A DNA stretch of 64,000 bases from Aquiflexum sp. TKW24L (GCF_023502205.1 NZ_JAMFLG010000021.1:29689-93688); one strand, 5' to 3'; shown: positions 7,955-17,577, numbered from the stretch's first letter. Notes: generated from the sequence alone by a model not told the origin. Translations and numbers: made by a program.

Positions 7955-8539
7955 ATGAAAGAGATTTCGGATAGACAAAAAGAGATTATAGAAGCTGCGG
8001 GAAAGATCCTTTCCAACTCAGGTGTAAGCGGCTTGACTACCAAGAAACTTGCCCAAGAAATGGGCTTTTCTGAAGCTGCAATATATAGACACTTTGAAAA
8101 CAAAGAAGCGATTATCATAGAGTTATTGGGATTTCTGATGGCAGATATGGATCAAAGACTAGCAGCAGCCATCAATGAAAATCATACTCCTGAATCCAAA
8201 TTCAAGGCTATTTTCAAAAGTCAGTTCGATTTCTTTAGCGAAAATCCCCACTTTGTTGTGGCCGTATTTTCGGATGGACTATTGGAAGCAAGCGAAAAAA
8301 TCAATCAAGCCATCCTCCACCTCATGCAGACCAAAATCAATTACCTCATGCCGGTCATCATGGACGGTCAGCAAAAAGGAATATTTACCCAAATTATCAC
8401 CTCCGAGGAATTGGTGCACATCATTATTGGGTCATTTCGATTACAGATGTTCAAATGGAAAATCGCCAATTTCCAATTTGACCTCAGAAGAAATGGCCAA
8501 AACATCATTGAGAGCCTTTTGACGATCATTAAACCATAA
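7955..8539 (+). CDS. TetR/AcrR family transcriptional regulator of the efflux operon
   Basis: A 194-residue protein with an N-terminal TetR helix-turn-helix (residues about 6-55: 'IIEAAGKILSNSGVSGLTTK' then 'LAQEMGFSEAAIYRHFENKE') and an all-helical ligand-binding C-terminal domain. TetR proteins usually repress neighbouring transport genes until a ligand binds. The tolC-like gene starts 16 bases downstream, so all four genes probably form one operon, with autoregulation through the palindrome at 7932-7947. The inducer is unknown. Confidence 0.9.
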   Translation: MKEISDRQKEIIEAAGKILSNSGVSGLTTKKLAQEMGFSEAAIYRHFENKEAIIIELLGFLMADMDQRLAAAINENHTPESKFKAIFKSQFDFFSENPHFVVAVFSDGLLEASEKINQAILHLMQTKINYLMPVIMDGQQKGIFTQIITSEELVHIIIGSFRLQMFKWKIANFQFDLRRNGQNIIESLLTIIKP

Positions 8540-8555
8540 AAAAATTTGACATATT

Positions 8556-9881
8556 ATGTTAGTAAATACTCACATACTAAAGCTAAGATTGGTCCTACCG
8601 CTCATGGTCTTGGCCTTTTCGGTAAATGCCCAAAACAGAGAATGGGAACTTGAGGCTTGTATCGACACGGCATTTGTCCACAACAAGAACATCCTGATGG
8701 CCAAAAACCAGACGGACATTGCCGGTCTCAAAAATCAGGAAGCCAAAGCACAGTTGATTCCCAAGCTATTCCTTCAGGGAGACTACCGGTACTACACAGA
8801 CCTTCCTTATCAGCTCCTCCCACAGGCTGCCTTTGGTGGTCAGGAGGGCATATTCAGACCCATTCAATTTGGCGTTCCCAATAATATTTCGGCAAACCTG
8901 TCTTTCAAAATGCCCATTTATGATCCACAGATCATGGGTGGAATCAAAGTTTCTGAAAGTTACGAAGCCCTTTCATTCCTGCAGGAAAACAAATCCAGGG
9001 AACAGATTTACCTCGAAATATCAAACCTCTATTACAATGCCCAAATCCTGAAAAACAAATTGGCATTCATAGACAAAAACCTCGAGAACAGCCAAAAACT
9101 GCAAAAAAACATCCAGTTACTTTATGAACAGACCATGATTCAAAAAACGGAATTGGACAAGGTGGTCCTTCAAAACCAACAACTCCAGACGCAGCGGTCA
9201 CAAATCCTGAGGCAATACGAGTCTGTTTTGAATCTGCTGAAATTTTCCATGGGAATAGAAGCAGACAGAGATTTTGATGTCCCTACCACCATCCACAGCC
9301 CTGAGGAGGAATCTTTGGAGAGTAAAAATACCATCGACATCCTCATTCAGGAAAGCAGGTACAAGATCGTCCAACAGGAACTCAAAACCTTACACAATAG
9401 CCGCATCCCACAATTGTCGCTCTATGGCAATTATGGGACCACGGGTTTTGGTTTCAATGGCGAACCTGAAGCATTTCTTGATTTCTACAGGGTGAGTTTT
9501 GTAGGCATTCAACTGAACTACCCCCTATTCAGTGGCACGGTCATGCAGAAAAAAATCCGGGCCAAGAAATATGAATTGGCAAACAGCCAACTTCAAAAAG
9601 ACTTTGTCAATGAACAGACCCATGTCCTCAGTCAAAATGCCAGACAACAGCAGGAACAGGCAAAACAACAACTCCAAACCAACCTTTCGCAGATCACATT
9701 AGCCGAGTCGGTCTATCAGCGGACCCTGCTCCAGCAGCGTGAGGGAATCGCCAGCCTGACAGAAGTACTATTGGCTGACAATGCCCTCAGAGACAGTCAG
9801 CAGCAATACCTCTCGGCCATGGTCGAATACCTCACAGCTACCCTTGAAATCAAAAAACTTAACGGAACACTCCTCAACTGA
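8556..9881 (+). CDS. TolC family outer-membrane efflux protein
   Basis: A 441-residue protein with a signal peptide ending 'VLAFSVNAQ' and a long alpha-helical, Gln-rich body with two related halves, typical of TolC-type outer-membrane factors ('LEACIDTAFVHNKNI' start, 'YPLFSGTVMQKKIRAKKYEL' in the second half). It forms the outer-membrane channel of the tripartite pump with the next two genes. The start at 8556 gives the best signal peptide; there is no clear Shine-Dalgarno. An operator-like sequence overlaps the start codon. The next gene follows after 10 bases. Confidence 0.9.
   Translation: MLVNTHILKLRLVLPLMVLAFSVNAQNREWELEACIDTAFVHNKNILMAKNQTDIAGLKNQEAKAQLIPKLFLQGDYRYYTDLPYQLLPQAAFGGQEGIFRPIQFGVPNNISANLSFKMPIYDPQIMGGIKVSESYEALSFLQENKSREQIYLEISNLYYNAQILKNKLAFIDKNLENSQKLQKNIQLLYEQTMIQKTELDKVVLQNQQLQTQRSQILRQYESVLNLLKFSMGIEADRDFDVPTTIHSPEEESLESKNTIDILIQESRYKIVQQELKTLHNSRIPQLSLYGNYGTTGFGFNGEPEAFLDFYRVSFVGIQLNYPLFSGTVMQKKIRAKKYELANSQLQKDFVNEQTHVLSQNARQQQEQAKQQLQTNLSQITLAESVYQRTLLQQREGIASLTEVLLADNALRDSQQQYLSAMVEYLTATLEIKKLNGTLLN
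8558..8573 (+). promoter_or_regulatory. second TetR-operator-like sequence at the tolC start codon
   Basis: GTTAGTAAATACTCAC matches the palindrome upstream of the TetR gene at 14 of 16 positions. It begins on the last base of the ATG. It could be an internal operator or part of a second promoter within the operon; its position inside coding sequence is unusual. Confidence 0.45.
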
Positions 9882-9891
9882 AAGAGAAACC

Positions 9892-10941
9892 ATGAAAAAG
9901 CTACTCTATATTCTCATCCCATTGGCTATCGTTGCGGCGATAGCATTCCAGCTTTTTTCCAACAAGCAAATTGCCACGGAAAGGGTCTTTAACTACAACA
10001 AGGATCAAAATATCAATGTGATGGCCCAAAAGCTGAACAAAGAGTCTGTGCAGCAGGAGTCTGCTTTTACAGGTGCATTTGTGGCCCAAAAAGAATCTAT
10101 CCTCAGTGCGGAATTGCAGGGAAAAGTCAATGCCGTCATGGTAGAAAACGGCGACCCTGTCCGGAAAGGCCAAGTATTAATACAGCTAGACAACACGATG
10201 CTGCTATGGCAACAAAAAGCCGTAGAAGTCCAGATAGAAGGACTTGAATCGGATTTGAAACGGTATAAAATATTGGTAGAAAATGACGCCATCCAGGGAA
10301 TCCAACTTGAAAAAACCGAAATGGCCCTGAAATCCGCAACGGTCCAACACCAATCCCTTCAGGAGCAAATCAAAAAAACAAGCATCAGAGCGCCTTTTGA
10401 TGGGATTGTCACAGCAAAAATGACCGAATTGGGAGACTTTGCTGCTCCCGGCAAACCTTTGGTTCAGGTATCCAATCTAAAAGACCTGAGTCTATTGATA
10501 CAGGTTTCGGAACAAGACCTAAGCCTGTTCCAAAATGGTCAGACTGTCGACATCTTGGTCCCAGTGATCAATATGAAGACAACTGGAAAAGTATCCATGA
10601 TAGGCTTCAAAAGCAATCCGGGAAATAGTTTCCCTGTCGAACTCAAGGTCAGCAACAGCAATGACCTTAAGATCAAAGCAGGATTTTTGGGGGAAGTTTC
10701 TATATCAGACCCCAGCATTCAAAACGGAATCCTGATACCCTCATCGGCCATCGTGGGGTCAGACCTCGAACCCAAAGTTTATCTGATCAAAAACGGAAAA
10801 GCACAGCTTACCCCGATCGCCATCAGCAAACGAATCCAGGACAAAGTCCTGGTAGATTCCGGACTTTACGAAGGTGATACCCTCGTCATCGGTGGTGTGA
10901 TCAATGTCTTTGAAGGTGCCAACCTCACTCCTATCTTTTAA
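9892..10941 (+). CDS. RND efflux periplasmic adaptor (membrane fusion protein)
   Basis: A 349-residue HlyD/AcrA-type protein. One N-terminal hydrophobic segment (residues 3-22, 'LLYILIPLAIVAAIAFQLF') anchors it. A lipoyl/barrel-sandwich half motif ('GKVNAVMVENGDPVRKGQVL') is followed by a coiled-coil hairpin (residues about 105-165), the second lipoyl half ('KKTSIRAPFDGIV') and beta-barrel domains. It links the inner-membrane RND pump to TolC. I chose ATG 9892 because it gives a proper membrane anchor; an upstream in-frame ATG would add 37 residues of translated tolC sequence. The RND gene starts 10 bases after its stop. Confidence 0.9.
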   Translation: MKKLLYILIPLAIVAAIAFQLFSNKQIATERVFNYNKDQNINVMAQKLNKESVQQESAFTGAFVAQKESILSAELQGKVNAVMVENGDPVRKGQVLIQLDNTMLLWQQKAVEVQIEGLESDLKRYKILVENDAIQGIQLEKTEMALKSATVQHQSLQEQIKKTSIRAPFDGIVTAKMTELGDFAAPGKPLVQVSNLKDLSLLIQVSEQDLSLFQNGQTVDILVPVINMKTTGKVSMIGFKSNPGNSFPVELKVSNSNDLKIKAGFLGEVSISDPSIQNGILIPSSAIVGSDLEPKVYLIKNGKAQLTPIAISKRIQDKVLVDSGLYEGDTLVIGGVINVFEGANLTPIF

Positions 10942-10951
10942 CCAGTCCGCT

Positions 10952-13900
10952 ATGAATATCACATCCATATCCATCAACAGGCCTTCTTTGATCATTGTCC
11001 TGTTCAGTATTTTCATCCTCTTGGGATATATCGGCTTCACCAATCTTTCTTACGAATTGATGCCGGACTTCAACCAGCCCGTGGTCGTCATCAAGACGGT
11101 CTATCCCGGTGCTGAACCTGAGGAGGTCGAAAATTCGGTTTCGAAAAAAATCGAAGATGCCCTTTCAAATCTGGAAGGAGTAGACTATTTGGTTACCAAG
11201 TCTCTCCCCAATGCCTCTGTCGTCATTGCCAACATGAAATACGGCGTCAACTTGGACCAAACCATGATGGATGCCCAGCGGTACATTGATAATATTTCGC
11301 AGGACCTTCCAAAGGAGGTGCTTTCTCCCGAAATGAGTAAGGTCTCCCCAAATGACCTGCCCATCATGTCCATCACCGCGACAAGCCAAATCAACGGTCC
11401 TGAGTTTTACCAAAAGATGATCGATGATTTTATCCCGCAGATACAGCAACTCAAAGGGGTTGCCGAGATCACCATCCTCGGCGGTGAACAGCGGGAAGTC
11501 CAGGTCAACGTAGACCAAAATAAACTCAGACAGTACAAAATCTCACTGCTACAAGTTGTAGAAGCCATCAACAGATCCGGTCTCGATGTCCCTGCGGGAA
11601 AAGTTCAGACGGTCACCGAACAGAGCGCTGTCAGACTTTTGGGGAAATTCAATTCGTTGGAGGATATTGGATCGGTACAGGTCGCTATGCCTGTCAAGGG
11701 CAGTCCGGTCTATGTCAGGGACGTAGCGGTAGTGAAAAACGGAATTAGAGAAATCAGCTCCATCAGCCGCTACAATGGCAAGGAAGGCATTGGCCTGATG
11801 CTCAAAAAGCAGGGTGATGCCAATGCCGTCGAGGTCTCCCGTGCAGTAAGAGACCGTTTGGCACTGATAGAGGAAACAAATTCAAGTGCCGGGATAAAAT
11901 TCACCATCGCCGACGACAGTACTGACAATACCATCGCTGCTGTCAATTCAGTGGTTTTTGACCTTATCCTCGCTGTTATTCTCGTGTCTTTGGTCATGCT
12001 TATTTTCCTGAGAAGCTTCAGAAACTCACTGATAGTATTGGTCGCCATCCCAACTTCCCTTGTCACGGCATTCGCTGTCATGTGGTTATTGGGATATACG
12101 CTGAACCTGATGACGTTGCTGGCCATGTCCCTCATCATTGGTATCCTCGTGGACGATGCGACAGTGGTATTGGAAAACATACAGCGCCATTTAGATCGGG
12201 GAAAAGACAAAAGGACTGCTGCCATGGACGGACGTCTTGAAATCGGCTTTTCAGCGCTTTCCATCACCTTAGTGGACGTGGTGGTGTTTCTACCGATCCT
12301 CTTCCTGCAGGTTTTTGTGGCGGATATGTTGAAGCAGTTTTCTGTGGTGGTGATTACCTCCACAATGACGAGTTTGCTGGTAGGATTTACGCTTACGCCT
12401 TGGATGGCTTCACGGATCGGCAAGTCCGAAGACCTTCAACCAACCAATTTCTTCAACAAATTTCTGATTTGGTTTGAGCATCAGTTGGATACTTTCATCG
12501 CTTGGTACGGCAGACAGTTGGATTGGGTATTGGACCATAAGCTTGTATTTATGGGTATCATTTTAGCGCTTTTTGCCATGACCGGTATTATTCTGAAGCA
12601 GGGAATCATCGGTAAGGAACTGATTGCCACCGGAGATCAGGGAAAGTTCAGTCTCTACCTAGAATTTGACAAATCAACAGGAATCAAGCAGAACAACCTT
12701 AAAAGCCAAGAGATAGAAAATTTTCTTTTGGAGCAACCTGAAGTGGCCACCATCTTCAGCAACATCGGTGGCCCAACTACCGGAATCGGAAGCCTTGGGG
12801 TGGGTTCCGCCAACAAATCCGAACTCACCATCCAGCTAAAACCCGCCAAGGAAAGAGGCAATATCCCAACAGAAACTTACATGAAAGAGGTCAGGGAGGA
12901 GTTGCAAAAGCAATTTCCGGGAGTAAGTTATTCCATGACCGCACTGGGGCTGATCCCAAGATCCGCACCCATAGAAATAACCCTTAGCGGTCCGACTACC
13001 GAAAGTGTCATGGCTGCGGCAAATGACCTGAAGACCATTGTCGAAAACATTCCCGGATCAGACTATGTAAAATTGTCCGTAGAAGAAGGGAGCCCTGAGT
13101 TCCAGGTCATTCCCGACCAATACAGACTGCAGCTATTTGGCCTAAACAATGCCTTTGTGGGACAAAATCTCCGTTATGCCCTGACCGGAAATGATGATGC
13201 CTCCCTGACTGAAGGGGGAACCGAATATCCTGTCCGTATCCAATTGGATAATTTTAACCGCCAAAATTATGAAGACATCAGACGGATTTTGATCACCAAT
13301 CCAATGGGCTTCCCGATCGAACTCGCTCAGGTAGCCAATATTTCCCAAAACAAATCTCCTTCCCTACTCGAGAGAAAAGACCGTCAACCTGCTGTCACCC
13401 TGACTGCCAATGCCCTTGGAAGACCTTCCGGAACAGTGGCCGACGAAGTCGTGGCAAAACTCCAAACAACGCCGCTTCCTGCTGACATCAGCATGGTATG
13501 GGGTAGTGATATCAAAAGACAAAATGACAGTTTTGGAGCTTTGGGATCCGTTTTGTTGATTTCCTTTTTACTGATCTACCTGATCATGGTAGCCCTATAT
13601 GACAGTTTTGTCTATCCTTTCGTCGTCCTTTTCTCTATTCCGGTCGCTTTCATCGGCGCGTTTTTAGCGCTCAACCTCTCCATGAATAACCTCAGTCTGT
13701 TTGCATTGCTTGGTCTGATCATGCTGATGGGGTTGGTAACCAAAAATGCCATCCTGATTGTTGATTTTACCAACCAACTCCGGGCAGAAGGGATGGAAGT
13801 AAGAAAAGCGCTGATCACTGCCGGCAAAGGCAGAATGCGTCCGATCTTGATGACTACCATATCGATGGTCGTTGGGATGCTGCCCATAGCCTTGGCAAGC

Positions 13901-14065
13901 GGCACAGCGAGTGAGTGGAAAAACGGATTGGCTTGGGTGATTATCGGCGGCCTGATGTCCTCTCTGATTTTGACAGTCTACCTCGTCCCTGTGGTATATT
14001 ATTTCTTTGAATCCATCAAAGTCCGAATCCAAATAAAAAAAGAAAAAGTCCCGATACTGTCTTGA
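10952..14065 (+). CDS. RND family multidrug efflux transporter, AcrB/HAE1 type
   Basis: A 1037-residue inner-membrane pump with the usual layout: TM1 at residues 9-30, two large periplasmic loops and twelve membrane segments. Recognisable motifs are 'YPGAEPEEVE' near the N-terminus, the TM4 aspartate pair in 'GILVDDATVVLENIQRH', and 'GLVTKNAILIVDF' in TM10. The pump trades protons for substrates, with drugs, bile-like compounds or metabolites as candidates; specificity cannot be read from sequence. Start ATG 10952 fits the family N-terminus ('SINRPSLIIVLFSIFILLG'). It is the last gene of the operon and is followed by a hairpin. Confidence 0.92.
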   Translation: MNITSISINRPSLIIVLFSIFILLGYIGFTNLSYELMPDFNQPVVVIKTVYPGAEPEEVENSVSKKIEDALSNLEGVDYLVTKSLPNASVVIANMKYGVNLDQTMMDAQRYIDNISQDLPKEVLSPEMSKVSPNDLPIMSITATSQINGPEFYQKMIDDFIPQIQQLKGVAEITILGGEQREVQVNVDQNKLRQYKISLLQVVEAINRSGLDVPAGKVQTVTEQSAVRLLGKFNSLEDIGSVQVAMPVKGSPVYVRDVAVVKNGIREISSISRYNGKEGIGLMLKKQGDANAVEVSRAVRDRLALIEETNSSAGIKFTIADDSTDNTIAAVNSVVFDLILAVILVSLVMLIFLRSFRNSLIVLVAIPTSLVTAFAVMWLLGYTLNLMTLLAMSLIIGILVDDATVVLENIQRHLDRGKDKRTAAMDGRLEIGFSALSITLVDVVVFLPILFLQVFVADMLKQFSVVVITSTMTSLLVGFTLTPWMASRIGKSEDLQPTNFFNKFLIWFEHQLDTFIAWYGRQLDWVLDHKLVFMGIILALFAMTGIILKQGIIGKELIATGDQGKFSLYLEFDKSTGIKQNNLKSQEIENFLLEQPEVATIFSNIGGPTTGIGSLGVGSANKSELTIQLKPAKERGNIPTETYMKEVREELQKQFPGVSYSMTALGLIPRSAPIEITLSGPTTESVMAAANDLKTIVENIPGSDYVKLSVEEGSPEFQVIPDQYRLQLFGLNNAFVGQNLRYALTGNDDASLTEGGTEYPVRIQLDNFNRQNYEDIRRILITNPMGFPIELAQVANISQNKSPSLLERKDRQPAVTLTANALGRPSGTVADEVVAKLQTTPLPADISMVWGSDIKRQNDSFGALGSVLLISFLLIYLIMVALYDSFVYPFVVLFSIPVAFIGAFLALNLSMNNLSLFALLGLIMLMGLVTKNAILIVDFTNQLRAEGMEVRKALITAGKGRMRPILMTTISMVVGMLPIALASGTASEWKNGLAWVIIGGLMSSLILTVYLVPVVYYFFESIKVRIQIKKEKVPILS

Positions 14066-14077
14066 TAAATGAAATTT

Positions 14078-14116
14078 ACGGCTTTCCTAAAGTTTGGTAC
14101 AGACAAGGAAAGCCGT
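14078..14116 (+). terminator. hairpin after the RND operon
   Basis: ACGGCTTTCCT (14078-14088) pairs perfectly with AGGAAAGCCGT (14106-14116) across a 17-base loop, 12 bases after the stop. There is no U-tract, so termination or 3'-end protection are both possible. Confidence 0.6.
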
Positions 14117-14369
14117 TCCTCCAGCCTACCCCTGTTTCATTGGTTCGCATCTGCCAACTGAGACTGACCAATTATTAATTCTGAATTCATAATTACCCAA
14201 ACCTTATCCCAGAGCCATACTAGTCCTTCATCAAACCTACTCCCTAGTACACTCTCCCCTACAGCTGCTTTACCCGTTGACCAATGTTTGACCAATCCAT
14301 GTCCAATGCAAGCCCAATCCTCATTCAATATCCAGGTTGGTACCGGAGTATACAAGGCTAATCAAATTT

Positions 14370-15080
14370 GATTCACTTCGAGATCTTTTCTCTGCACCCT
14401 CTGTGAGCTCAGTGGTAAAATAATTAGATCCAGCTTCTGGAGAAGCAGGATAGCGGTTCACTTCGAGATTTTTTCTCTGCGCCCTCAGTGAGCTCAGTGG
14501 TAAAATCAGTTTAATCCTTCTTTGCGACCCATTGCGAAACCTTTGCGTCCATTGCGGTAAAAGAAATGATTATCTCACGCAGAGCCGGGGAGAAAAAGAA
14601 AAGGAAGAATGTTTGTAGCGACACAGACATTGGCGGAGGAGTCATCTGCGTCAATCTGCGATATCTGCGGGAGAAAATGAAACCTTTTTTCTCTGCGCCC
14701 TCTGTGAGCCCTGTGGTAAAATAATTAGATCCAGCTTCTGGAGAAGCAGGATAACAGTTCACTTCGAGATCTTTTCTCTGCGCCCTCAGTGAGCTGTGTA
14801 AAAATCAGTTTATCCCGCTTGCGACCCATTGCGAAACCTTTGCGTCCATTGCGGTAAAAGAAAAATTATCTCATGCAGAGCCGCAGCGAAAAAGGGGGAA
14901 TTTGAAAGGTTTGAAGAAAAAAAAAGTATTCAAACTCTGCGCCCTCAGTGAGCTCGGTGGTAAAATAATTAGATCCAGCTTCTAGAGAAGCAGGAATCCT
15001 TCTTTGCGACCCATTGCGAAAACTTTGCGTCCATTGCGGCAAAAGAAAAATTATCTCACGCAGAGCCGCAGAGAAAAAGG
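14370..15080 (+). repeat. fold-back repeat block 1 (tandem)
   Basis: Non-coding block of tandem copies at about 300- and 242-bp spacing, counted from the hairpin CCAGCTTCTGGAGAAGC at 14430, 14731 and 14973. Each copy has a fixed order: TTTTCTCTGCGCCCTC with GTGAGCTCAGTGGTAAA, then TTTGCGTCCATTGCGGTAAA, then CTCACGCAGAGCCG with GAGAAA. The last piece is a near inverted copy of the first, so a unit of about 125-145 bp (for example 14471-14596) can fold back. Copies also carry 'GTCATCTGCGTCAATCTGCG'. Open frames here are translated repeat. The stretch 14117-14369 holds only an ATTCTGAATTCATAATT-type fragment. Confidence 0.85.
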
Positions 15081-15150
15081 AAAAAACCTAAAGGATCATG
15101 GGAAGAAGGAATTAGCCTCACTTCGGTTGGTCTTTATTTCTCTTTTCCTT

Positions 15151-16014
15151 TCATTTTACTGTTTTCAATTTTGCCAAAACATCAGCGGTGAGTGTATCCA
15201 TTTTGGAGAAAGCAAACCATTTTTTTCCCAGGTCTTTCAACGAAGCGCCGATATGGTACAATTCTTTACCATCGAGAATCAGAAATCGATCGTGGGCAAC
15301 ATTAAACTCATGAATGTTTATTTCCGGGTATTGACTGTTGTGCTTCGTTACGTCCTGCAAGAGTTGCTTACTGATAGTTTTGGTATAAATAGTTGCAATG
15401 ACGTTTTCGGGACGTTTTACCAGCAAGTTCAGCACAGATTCGTCCACATAGTTATCTATCAGTATAATATCAGTTTTTGCTTTTTTGATGATATCTGCCA
15501 CAAAGACATATGCATCGAAAATTTGTCCCTCGAAAAAGATGCCTTGGTTTGGTAATTCCTGCGTTTTGAGTTGTAAGGATATCTTCTTTACTTCCTGAGA
15601 TAGGTTTTCGTAGTTGTTCTCTATTCTATCCATTCGCTGCTTAACAGCATAACCTTTTAAAAGATAGTCTCTTAAAATATGGGTAGCCCAAATACGGAAT
15701 TGTGTACCTTGCTTGGACTTGATACGGTAACCAACAGAAATGATGACGTCAAGGTTAAAGTATTCGAGCTTTCGTTTCACCCTTCTTTTACCTTCCATTT
15801 GAACTGTCAAGGATTCCTTGACAGTTGCTATTTTCTCCAATTCCCTTTCTTTGAAACAATTATTTATGTGTAAGCTAATATTTTGTTTGGTCTGACCAAA
15901 AAGGCTGGACATCTGTACTTGAGTTAGCCAAACAGTCTCATTTTCAAGCCTTACCTCAATATGCTCAGCTATCTCATCGGATTGATACCATATGATTTCG
16001 TTAGTATTGCTCAT
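15151..16014 (-). CDS. RhuM-like protein with C-terminal PLD-like domain
   Basis: A 287-residue protein. Residues 5-125 match the RhuM/virulence-associated family: 'VRLENETVWLTQVQMSSLFG', 'QNISLHINNCFKE', 'KLEYFNLDVIISVGYR' and 'GTQFRIWATHILRDYLLKGY'. After a coiled-coil linker, the C-terminus holds a phospholipase-D-like fold segment, 'AHDRFLILDGKELYHIGASL' then 'KDLGKKWFAFSKM'. The biochemical role of RhuM is unknown; such genes are often found in defence or accessory regions. It is a single gene enclosed by repeat blocks 70 bases away on one side and 266 bases on the other, with no restriction-modification partners. This suggests an accessory insertion. Confidence 0.75.
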   Translation of the reverse strand: MSNTNEIIWYQSDEIAEHIEVRLENETVWLTQVQMSSLFGQTKQNISLHINNCFKERELEKIATVKESLTVQMEGKRRVKRKLEYFNLDVIISVGYRIKSKQGTQFRIWATHILRDYLLKGYAVKQRMDRIENNYENLSQEVKKISLQLKTQELPNQGIFFEGQIFDAYVFVADIIKKAKTDIILIDNYVDESVLNLLVKRPENVIATIYTKTISKQLLQDVTKHNSQYPEINIHEFNVAHDRFLILDGKELYHIGASLKDLGKKWFAFSKMDTLTADVLAKLKTVK

Positions 16015-16280
16015 GATAACATTCTTTCTGTAATTTGTTTAAAACATTAGAAAGCATAAATACGCCTTGATCTGCAAAAACATAAAGCAACTTTCTTTTG
16101 CCCCATATTCACTTGAATTTCCAAAATGGTACTTCGAAGTCGGTCCATTTAGGAATTATACTAGGTTACTTAATTCCTGATTTGCTAATCTAGTTTAAAA
16201 AATATTTTGTTCCCCATCCCGTGAACAGGGTATTTTTCAAAAAATGGGTAAAGTCAGGTGTATTTGAGGAAATAAAAATA

Positions 16281-17217
16281 GTAAATCCAGCTTCTGGAGA
16301 AGCAGGATAGCGGTTCACTTCGAGATCTTTTCTCTGCGCCCTCTGTGAGCTCAGTGGTAAAATCAGTTTACCCCCCTTTGCGAACCTTTTGCGTCCATTG
16401 CGGTAAAAAAAATAACCTCACGCAGATCCGGGGAGAAAAAGAAAAGGAAGAATGTTTGTAGCGACACAGACATTGGCGGAGGAGTCATCTGCGTCAATCT
16501 GCGATATCTGCGGATGAAAATGAAACCTTTTTTCTCTGTGTTCTCTGAGAGCTCAGTGGTAAAATAATTAGATCCAGCTTCTGGAGAAGCAGGATAGCGG
16601 TTCACTTCGAGATCTTTTCTCTGCGCCCTCTGTGAGCTCAGTGGTAAAATCAGTTTATCCCCTTTGCGACCCATTGCGAACCTTTTGCGTCCATTGCGGT
16701 AAAAAAAAATAACCTCACGCAGATCCGGGGAGAAAAAGAAAAGGAAGAATGTTTGTAGCGACACAGACATTGGCGGAGGAGTCATCTGCGTCAATCTGCG
16801 ATATCTGCGGGAGAAAATGAAACCTTTTTTCTCTGCGCCCTCTGTGAGCCCTGTGGTAAAATAATTAGATCCAGCTTCTGGAGAAGCAGGATAGCGGTTC
16901 ACTTCGAGATCTTTTCTCTGCGCCCTCTGTGAGCTAAGTGGTAAAATCAGTTTATCCCCTTTGCGACCCATTGCGAACCTTTTGCGTCCATTGCGGTAAA
17001 AAAAAATAACCTCACGCAGATCCGGGGAGAAAAAGGGGGATTTTGAAAGGTTTGAAGAAAAAAAAAGTATTCAAACTCTGCGTCCTCAGTGAGCTCGGTG
17101 GTAAAATCGTAAAATCATTATATCCAGCTTCTGGAGAAGCAGGATAACGGGAAGCAGGATAGCGGTTCACTTCGAGATCTTTTCTCTGCGCCCTCTGTGA
17201 GCTCAGTGGTAAAATCA
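16281..17217 (+). repeat. fold-back repeat block 2 (tandem)
   Basis: Same family and orientation as block 1. The hairpin marker CCAGCTTCTGGAGAAGC recurs at 16287, 16573, 16871 and 17123, giving unit lengths of 286, 298 and 252 bp. Fold-back cores span about 16328-16438, 16614-16738 and 16912-17034; a last left half lies at 17160-17217. Units one to three are nearly identical over 'AATGTTTGTAGCGACACAGA' and following bases, pointing to recent tandem duplication. The open frame through it (202 codons) is translated repeat. The 266 bases before the block (16015-16280) hold nothing recognisable. Confidence 0.85.
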
Positions 17218-17319
17218 TATGGTTGATTTAACCTTTGGGGTGATAAAAGTCATAAAACGCCGGAAGCGGTTTGTGTAGCTTTAATGGTTGGGTTAAACCA
17301 AAATCATTGCAACACCACC

Positions 17320-17577
17320 ATGGTAATAATCAAAAAAAACATCGCCATCAGTGACTCGGGATTTGTGTTTGATCCTGGCTCGGGAGATTCCTATTCACTG
17401 AATCCCAGCGGTTTGGAAATTGTCCAAATGATCAAATTGGGAAAAGATTTTAGCGCAATTTTGGAGGCCGTCACCGAAAAGTACGAGGTAGACAGCGATA
17501 GTTTTGAAAGGTACTACTATGACTTTATAGCCACATTGGCCCAGCTTCACCTCACCGAACCTGATGGAAAAGATTAA
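17320..17577 (+). CDS. PqqD family protein (RRE-like winged helix)
   Basis: An 85-residue protein with the PqqD pattern: 'GFVFDPGSGDSYSLNPSGLE' (residues about 13-32), then 'EAVTEKYEVDSDSFERYYYD' and 'FIATLAQLHL'. PqqD-like domains bind peptide or protein substrates and present them to modifying enzymes. I chose ATG 17320 because homologues start just before the first strand; an upstream ATG at 17284 would add 12 residues unlike the family. The stop lies inside the next gene (14-base overlap), so translation is probably coupled to the ATP-grasp gene. No precursor peptide is evident in 17218-17319. It lacks the DSL serine motif of carrier proteins. Confidence 0.75.
   Translation: MVIIKKNIAISDSGFVFDPGSGDSYSLNPSGLEIVQMIKLGKDFSAILEAVTEKYEVDSDSFERYYYDFIATLAQLHLTEPDGKD

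Noticed and set aside
9781..9891. Extended N-terminus for the membrane fusion protein
   Set aside because: The extra 37 residues are tolC sequence in another frame; ATG 9892 gives a proper membrane anchor.
14137..14355. 72-codon minus-strand open frame
   Set aside because: No family signs, and it lies in the gap between the operon hairpin and repeat block 1.
16363..16971. 202-codon open frame on the minus strand
   Set aside because: It reads through tandem fold-back units; the protein repeats itself with the DNA period (SSQRAQRKDLEVNR...). Translated repeat, not a gene.
14370..17217. CRISPR array considered for the tandem repeats
   Set aside because: Repeat units are 240-300 bp, contiguous and without unique spacers; no cas genes.
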